Assembly: GCF_008831285.2 (NCBI RefSeq)
Contig: NC_045140.1
Location: forward strand, 2,213,528 to 2,277,527
DNA: 64,000 nucleotides
From: Nymphaea colorata
Lineage: Eukaryota; Streptophyta; Magnoliopsida; Nymphaeales; Nymphaeaceae
Direction: 5' to 3'
Shown piece by piece: positions 56,946-64,000 of the stretch. The position numbers and the translations under genes are program-made. Every line of letters begins with the position of its first letter. Position 1 is the stretch's first letter. A model generated the notes under the pieces. The model did no database searches, was not told the origin of the DNA, and worked only from the letters and a program-made list of their open reading frames with translations.

Positions 56946-59208
56946 CTACAAACATGCAAATTGCAGTATTAACATAAAGGCATAAGAAACAAGACTAAAA
57001 AGCAGAAAGTCTCTCGACAGCTTTTCACGAGTTCAGCTCATAGCTGTGTCTTGCAGATGACAAAATTTAGCAAGTTACAAGCACCTTAAAATCTAGAATC
57101 AAGAGTCCAGGTCTCAAATCACATGCAAATGACAAAAATTAATAAGTTAAACGCAGCTCACTATCCATAATAATGCAAGCAGAACATGTCCCATACATGC
57201 AAAGTAATTTATGAGTTGGTGACACTGCAAATGAAAGGAATCAAATTGACTTTTTAGAGGACAACTCTATAAAGACCACTCGCTCCAGATACTTTTAATT
57301 GAGTCCCTTTTCTAGAAGAATATATTAAAACGAACAACCACTACCACATTGTTTTGATACGCCATTGAGCCATAACATGCGAAGACAAAACACTGCATCA
57401 AAGAGCTGAAGAGTGGAAACCCACTTATCAAGTATGAGCTGGTGCTTTATATGGTGAAATATCTGTTGAAAATTATATCGTACAAATCTGGACTAAATTA
57501 GTCCTGTGCTTGCTATGCTTGAAATGGGTTCAATCGGTCTTGAAAGTTAAAACATCTTAGTGCATGGGATTCAGAACAGCAAGCACAATACCTTTTTCTA
57601 ATCAGAAATCCTGACCGACATATAAGTTTGCCTTCTTTAGATACCAATGTGCTCATTTTTGAAAGGACAATACTCCCCTTGAGAGAAGGCTTTCTTTACT
57701 ACCAGACAAACAGGTGAAGTGGCATTTTGAAGTCCCCAAGGTCGATGCGTTCAAGAGTACATTGATAAGGATAAAGGCAGGAGAATTTGGGTGCTTGGGT
57801 TAAGATTGGAACCAATAAGAAAAAATGAAATCATGAACTAGTCGTACCATAAAATTCCTAAGAATCCAATTCACCAACCAGGAAGAAAATCAACAAAGTT
57901 TCCTTGGATATTCAAGGGTTTTCCATGTTCTTGGAAAAATAACTTCCAGGATTCTTTCAGTCTCTTTCTTGTGTTCAAACAAAAATACCAGAGACTTGGT
58001 GAAATCAAAATCACTAAAAACTCTCACTCATCCAAGCACATCTTAACTGCAACCTTTTGCTCAGTCCACACCTTCTGAATGGCTGGAAACAATACCAGCT
58101 GATTGTTTCCTTAAGCATTCGTCACTTTAGCTGCTATTTCAACAACCCTGGTCTAATTTCATTCAATAGTTTTCTTCTAAAATTATTTTTTAGAAAAAGT
58201 CATAATTATGATTAAATTGCAAATCCCACAGCATGTCATTGATAGAATAGAATGGGCACACTAAGTCTATCTAACAGGCTAAATCGCATGAACACCTGGC
58301 CTGATTTTCATATACTAAAAACTCCTGATTCCTCAAAATCAGGTTTTGGATGGACGACCTAACAATTATACAAAGGAACATAAGATGTTATCGTTTATTA
58401 TTCTATCTAAATAACATCTTTGAATTCTTTGTCAGATTCGAAAGAAAAGTTTTCAAGCTAAAGGATGTGTGAAAGTTTGTCTAGCTACGTAATAAGTATA
58501 CAAGAGAACAACAACGCAGGAGGAATTTCAGAAACTCGAGAGTTTCGAAACAACATTGGCAGCCTATTTGGAGCATCTGTGCACACAATAGGACAACCAA
58601 TCTGTCTTCTCGATTTTCCGATTCAAATGGTAGTCCCAGATCATTTAAGTCCGTCTCGCCTTTAAAATAAGAAAATGTAGCGTCAGATACTAAATACTCG
58701 TTAGGCATATTGACGGCAAAAAAAAGAGACTACACGTAGTTTCAATATTATCGATTAATTTTTGGATGCCGCTACAACTGCAGAAATCAAAGCATCAAGG
58801 AAAACCTCACAACAGTAACGTCGAATACCTTGATTCGGTATTAAAATGCAGAGCTCCAGACTCAGGAGAGTTCCAAAGGTACCTTCAACAGCATTGAAAA
58901 CCCTAATTCTTCGCTTACTTTAATCCGTCTTCCAAAAATGTGGTTATCCCAGCTAAAGATGAGAGACAAGCACCGAAAGTGCTGCTATCCATGCAATCGG
59001 CGACAAAAAGGAAGAAAAACACGAAATTTCTCGACAAAGAGTAAAACCCTTGTGAAATTTAAGCATCCCACAGCCCATATGAATCGTCAAGCACCAGGAT
59101 TTTTAACTCTCCATAACCGAAAAATAAACGCCTAATTCTCAAATAACACCAACAAGGAGAAACTCAGCAAATTTCAAAAGAAAAACGATAGAGAGATAGA
59201 GGGAGAAC
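56946..59208 (-). other. Probable 5' UTR intron of RPS28
   Basis: On the minus strand the acceptor TTTGTAG ends at 56946, eight bases before the start codon. The best upstream donor is GAG then GTTCTCCC at 59209/59208, just downstream of a promoter-like block. The intervening 2.26 kb is non-coding and T-rich on this strand. Leader introns are common in plant ribosomal protein genes and often raise expression. The donor position is inferred. Confidence 0.5.
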
Positions 59209-59345
59209 CTCAGAGTCAGCCGATTCGCCTCCGATTGCCGAAAGATCGAAGCTCGTTCGAGAGAGACGGCGGCACCTCCCCTCTCCACTACAGAACAAAA
59301 CCCTAAACCTTGTTAGGTTTTCCTCCGCACTCTTATAATACTTGA
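59209..59345 (-). promoter_or_regulatory. Probable RPS28 core promoter and leader exon
   Basis: On the minus strand: TATTATAAG (59332-59340) as a TATA-like box, then AAGGTTTAGGGTTTTG, a telo-box typical of ribosomal protein gene promoters, then a CT-rich CpG-containing leader to about 59209. The motif arrangement is seen directly; the transcription start near 59305 is inferred. Confidence 0.55.
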
Positions 59346-60660
59346 GAATATGTTCGAAGAAATTACAAAAACCCGCCCCACACTTGGGCGAATAACAAAT
59401 AAGGCTCCACTTGTTAAGCTTGACAAATCGGCGTCCGAGTTTTCCTTATAATTCTTGAATCGCCACTTTCAATTTAAATTAAGGGTGGGCACGGGCTGGG
59501 GCCCAGGCCGTAAATTTGGGCATTCTTCTTTCCTGAGTCGGTCTAGTGGTTTTAAATTGAGAAAATATTCTATTAACTAATTAAATTTATATATTATATT
59601 TTTACTGTAAAATTTATCACAACTTTTTAAAATGAAATATTACAATTCACCCTTCTTAAAACACATGTGTCTATACATATTAAGACCACATTCCAAGTGT
59701 TGAAGTGGCTTTAACACTGCTACAACAATCGAGACTACTCTCGTACGGAACTCGGGCTCATAATGTGAGCTTCTGTTGTAACTTGAAAGGCTTGGAACCA
59801 AAACAAACAATCATTTAACAATATCTTTTATAAGTCAATCAAGCTTTTTCATAACTTTAGATAGAAACTAAACCTTTCAAAATGAAAGGTTACAATGTAT
59901 GTTGTTTATTATGCATTATATCTAAGTTGATGCTTGAAGGCCTTTCGTTGCAGCAATATTAATATGGTAAACTGATTAACATGATTGGTTAACCACAAAT
60001 GTGACATAAGTATTGCTGCCCAGATTTAAAGTCGACATACTTAAGCTTAAGGACAACCCTTATTCTACATATGAAAGAATATGAACTACGGTATTTCACA
60101 CCATGTGATTTGGTTACATAGTCATTGGGCATTATCAGCCCTAACTGCCCCTTGCTCCTCACCTGGCTCTTGACCATTAAGCTAATGTTGGTGTTTGATT
60201 GCGAAGAACTTTGTGTTCATGGGAACGTAAGGTTCTTGCATTTAAATGGGCTTGGCATGAAGAGCATAGGAAATGTTTGAGGTCGCACACACTGGTCGTG
60301 TTTGCCACATTGCCTCCTATGAGGATGAAATGGATACATGCAAAAGTTGCCCTTTTTATACGAGATTTTTACAGAAACCGTAGGGCAGGCATTGTGTGGG
60401 TAATTATTCACACAGACTCGCAAAAAATTATTATTTTTATATTGATATTTTAAGAAATTTTTTTCATTTAAATATTGGTATTTCTTAAAAATTGTAAATT
60501 TTATAACTAGTGTCTCATAACTAAAGGTAAACTGTACAAAAAACACACCAAGAAGATCAATTCTCGAGAATGGCACATTTATTGTTTCTCCAAGCATAAT
60601 TCCTTGTGTATTATGAGCCTCTTGACTTATGTATATGACTTCAATATGCCTCTTAATCTT
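59346..60660. other. Intergenic DNA upstream of RPS28
   Basis: Contains GGGTGGGCACGGGC near 59484, which looks like the edge of a decayed transposon, then AT-rich DNA. Open frames at 60199-60597 have no recognisable domain. Confidence 0.4.
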
Positions 60661-60671
60661 CCTCTGAGTAT

Positions 60672-60830
60672 GTCAACCATAGCTAGTTGGACCTGCGGTG
60701 CATGGACAACAGATCTCAAGTTCAATTCTCAGAACGCCCAGCATTGTGGTTGCACCTCCCTCTCCCTCTTCTCTTTCTCATTCTCCCTGCCCAGTTGCTT
60801 ATTAATACTGGAAACAAAGGGAAAAATAAG
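60672..60830 (+). mobile_element. SINE-like element (candidate)
   Basis: TAGCTAGTTGGACC at 60680-60693 fits a pol III A box, and AAGTTCAATTCTC at 60718-60730 a degenerate B box, 38 bp apart as in tRNA-derived SINEs. It is followed by a CT-rich stretch. The spacing and order suggest a retroposon rather than a functional tRNA, since the stem arms do not pair. Confidence 0.35.
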
Positions 60831-61591
60831 TAAAACAAGTATATTTGTATATGGCAATAAGATATATAAACTGCTGCCTTACTCGAATATTTAGCTCAAA
60901 TCCATGACCAACTAAGCATAACATAAAATGAAAGGTAAAACAAGATATATGGTCTTATGTAACCACTTCTCTCGTTTAGCGGCATAAACATGGACTTGTG
61001 TTAGAATTGATTATCTTGTGCATGACAGATGGAATTTTTGGCATCAGACCTTGGAGCTCCATACCTCAAGCTTTTCTCCTTTCGAACCAACTAGTAAGCA
61101 TGTAAAACATAAATTTATATTTGTTACGTCCGTTGGAGGGGCAATGAGAAGGTTGTGTAAACTCTTTTTCATCAAAAGTAATGGAAAAAGATTCCGATCG
61201 AGTGTAGTGTATCTGGTTCGGCCAGTAGGCCGGTGATAGCCCAGTTATTAGCTTGATTCATGTGGGTGCTATTCTGAACTGCAAACAGTGGCTACGAGAA
61301 AATCAATATATCATAGGTCCATCCAGATCCCAAAGCTGCCCTGAACCTTAAGAATGGGGAAGAGGAGAGGACTGCGGCCCTTCTTCTAGCTTCTGTTCAC
61401 CAGAAAAGTAAGAAGGTCTCTTCAGTCTTCAATATTCAACTTATTGCCTGAGTTTATTGCAGGGATTGTGAAAGAGGACATATTCTTTTTTTTTTTCTCT
61501 ATGGATTATAATCTGCCATGAGGTGATGGGACTGAAACTGAATTTGCTTTCATTTCATTTTAAGTGATCAAAATAAGATCGATCCACATGT

Positions 61592-61601
61592 GTGTGTGTG
61601 C

Positions 61602-61634
<33 letters not shown>

Positions 61635-61635
61635 G
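61592..61635. repeat. Compound microsatellite (TG)n(AG)n
   Basis: TG repeats with one C interruption pass directly into AG repeats. Confidence 0.93.
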
Positions 61636-61744
61636 TGATTACTGCATAACTTGTGATGGATTAGGTCAAATAAATTGATCACAAGGCAATTTTAATTACC
61701 GTAAATCAAGTTCTAGCAAATACATACTCTCTCTCTCTCTCCCC

Positions 61745-61935
61745 CTAACCGATGTGTAGCTGTGGTGCTGAACAATGTGTCTTAGGTTCGACCCCCATGA
61801 GCGTCACCTTCTGGTCAGTGTTGGAGCCGAAGGGCTAAGGGTGAAGTCCTGCGGGCTTTCAGGATCAGGGCAATGGCTAGCCTCTTACCAGGGCTCCAAA
61901 TTTCGACGATCATAGATCCTAGCTCTTATAATGGG
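61745..61935 (+). mobile_element. SINE-like element (candidate)
   Basis: TAGCTGTGGTGC (61757-61768) resembles an A box and GGTTCGACCCC (61785-61795) is a perfect B box, close to the normal spacing of about 30-40 bp. The downstream body (about 140 bp, GC-rich) has no coding sense. No poly(A) end or target duplication was resolved. Confidence 0.4.
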
Positions 61936-64000
61936 GAGACAAAAAGCAAGATAATCGAAGGGAATAATTTAACATATAGTAAACTTCATCAACAGAAAAG
62001 AATTTTCTGGGAGTCATATGTATTAATTAAGGGGGAAGATTAAGCCACAACAGCCAACAAATTGACCTCAAGACAAAAAGTATGTAAGTTGGTCTTGAGA
62101 ACAAATTTAAAGTATATGTAAGCATTAATAAGTTTGATGCGACATTATTAATAGACAAAAGATAAAAATAATTGCTCTTATACGAGACCTTGAGCAAAGT
62201 TCATGAATTGGCTGCAGTTTAATAGTAACGCTTTTATGAAGCCTATAAATGAGGTTTTTTGACATGAGAGTCCTAAGTTTAGGTATGAAAAGTATGGGTA
62301 TAAGTAGGAAGAGTTTGCGTAGTTGAGCCGGACTAGTGTCTTGAGTGGGTTAGGTAAGACCTGTCTCAAGTTTGATGGGTTCAAACTGAGATCGGGCCAA
62401 ATACATGAGAAATGCAACCTGGATCAAACTTAGTAACCCAACCAAGCCAAAATCCTAAAACCATAACCAAATCCTTTACATCCTCAAAAGATCCACATGT
62501 CCAGACTCAGATCACCATTAAAGTTTGTATTTGAACCAATCCAAACTCAAACCAGCTGTCTTACTCCCGCTGAGGATGTGTTTGAAGGGAGGGAAAAGTC
62601 ATCTAGGGTACCAGATGTCAACGGATTGGATATATCCTTAATCATATCCGCTTTTCAGATATTGACGTATTCGAAATTTGAATAAAGAAAAGTCACATCT
62701 GAATCAAAATCCAAAATCCAATTTTACAACCCAATCTAAATTCGATTTTTATATTTATATCCGAATCCAAGTCCAAATTTTGAACCGAATTTTGCCAATT
62801 TTCAAAATTTAGATAGATGATATTTGTCCAAAAATGAATTTGATTTGAATTCTTATCTAAATCTAATCAGATATTTATATATATATCCAAATTCAATGGG
62901 ATGCCATTTATTAAATCCGAATCGGATCCATTACATGGAGAAATGAAAGGACACGCAGGTGCTTGCCGCTCAAAACGCCTCGATCGAGATAGCACCAATA
63001 ACGAAAACGATGACAACAGAGGCAGAAAATTCAGAATTTTGAAGCTTTCCAGTGAGACGTTTGATCAAAAGGGATCGTACACTGCTGTTGTGTTCAATCG
63101 AAAAACCATTTTTCAATCACAAGAATTACTTTTTCTTGTATCAGTATTCTGAGAAATAAATAAACAAACAAGTAAATATATAATATACATATTGATAATG
63201 AAACGATTAAGTCGAAATTAGTGGTTAAGAAGTACTCTAAGTTTAAATTTTTAAACTTGAATAGCCACTCATATATAAAATACTGATGATGTTTCTAGAA
63301 AAAGAAGAAAGAAGACAAGAGGGCAGCTACCAAACATAGGGGCAGGCACCTTTTCTAATGATGAAAAGAAAAATGATAAAAAAAAAAAAGCGGCTTCAAT
63401 ATGATATTGAAAGAGAGTGTGTCTGCATATACACACTTATACTTCTCAAGATTATTGAATTTTTTTTTTTTCTATTTTTTGTTCTTTAGGGAGAAATTTA
63501 TGTGTTAGATTGCAATCTCATCTGGTTTTGTGCCTCCTCTGATTCTCTGATCCCAACGTAACCTTCACCAGTGCCGTTGTCCTGTGTGCCCAATTCTAGA
63601 TCTCTATCACAAAAACAGGTGGAGTTGGGAGGAGCATCATCTCATAAGTTATTGAGTTTTCCCTTTCAGAAAGAAATCTGTATTTTTAATTAACCACTTT
63701 GCCTAACAAATTAAAACAAATAATGGGTGTTATCTTTAAAGCTCTGAAAGTTTGGACCCAATTTATCATAATCTGGAGAAGGTAGATAAAAGATTATATA
63801 TATATATATATATTCTCACACATGCATACATTACATAGGGCCGTCTGCATGTTAAGAATCTCATGACACAGTGCCAGATGTCGGCGATGTGTTTCATCAT
63901 GCTTGCATCAAACAATAGTAATTGTATGTCCTGATGGTAGGACTGCACATGAGCCGAGTCGAGCCCGAGCTTGGTCAATTCGAACTCAACTCTTTTATCG
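61936..64000. other. Intergenic repeat-rich DNA to the window end
   Basis: Between 62690 and 62940 short motifs such as ATCCGAATCCAA and ATCCAAATT recur on one strand, like decayed transposon subtermini. A (TA)n tract lies at 63795-63813. The last 60 bp (GAGCCGAGTCGAGCCCGAGC) look like the start of another GAGC-rich repeat that continues beyond the window. No gene seen. Confidence 0.45.

Noticed and set aside
56938-56955. Upstream Met of RPS28 (MFVAYK extension)
   Set aside because: It spans a splice acceptor and eS28 is universally about 65 residues starting MDTQ-like.
61757-61795. Possible tRNA gene (A and B boxes)
   Set aside because: The acceptor, D and anticodon stems do not pair; a SINE is the better reading. 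The same applies at 60680-60730 and 53612-53650.

Overview
The window is nuclear DNA from a flowering plant. The evidence is GT-AG introns of up to 9.6 kb, plant-specific gene families, many CT/GA and TA microsatellites, and an abundance of hAT, Tourist-like, Ty1/copia and SINE-type repeats. I cannot name the species from the sequence alone. Roughly 3.5 kb of 64 kb is cellular coding sequence; the rest is introns, intergenic DNA and transposon debris.

Layout, left to right. The 3' end of a CACTIN gene (+) stops at 1119. An AT-rich stretch follows, with one weak small-ORF candidate near 3.1 kb. A GC-richer island at about 3.95-4.35 kb may be the promoter and leader exon of the next gene. From 6797 to 25584 lies a complete RAD23 gene (+, 12 coding exons, 393 aa) for a ubiquitin receptor that carries ubiquitinated substrates to the proteasome. 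Its first two introns are very large (4.4 and 9.6 kb). Intron 1 holds a decayed copia element. Intron 2 holds a complete 3.45-kb hAT transposon with exact 8-bp target duplications (11803-15251), and two smaller hAT-like elements related to each other. The RAD23 reading frame is open across all these insertions.

From 25.6 to 32.7 kb there are only repeats and MITE candidates. At 33179-33862 is an intronless DUF7950-family gene (+), preceded by five CACGTG boxes within 300 bp. From 34 to 45 kb there are copia relics on both strands and long compound microsatellites. At 45481-54211 is a seven-exon gene (+) for a membrane-anchored Kelch-repeat protein of the Arabidopsis At3g27220 type (419 aa), with a possible poison cassette exon and a SINE-like insertion in its last intron. 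At 56740-56937 (-) is ribosomal protein eS28 (RPS28), whose leader is probably interrupted by a 2.3-kb intron running back to a promoter near 59.3 kb. The rest, to 64000, is repeats.

The five cellular genes are unrelated housekeeping or regulatory genes and do not form a cluster. The most distinctive structure is the hAT element in RAD23 intron 2. It has a matched TIR and TSD, a dense and asymmetric array of GTATCG/CGATAC motifs at its ends, and a transposase frame disabled by three nonsense codons without frameshift. No CRISPR array, bacterial operon, rRNA or convincing functional tRNA was seen.
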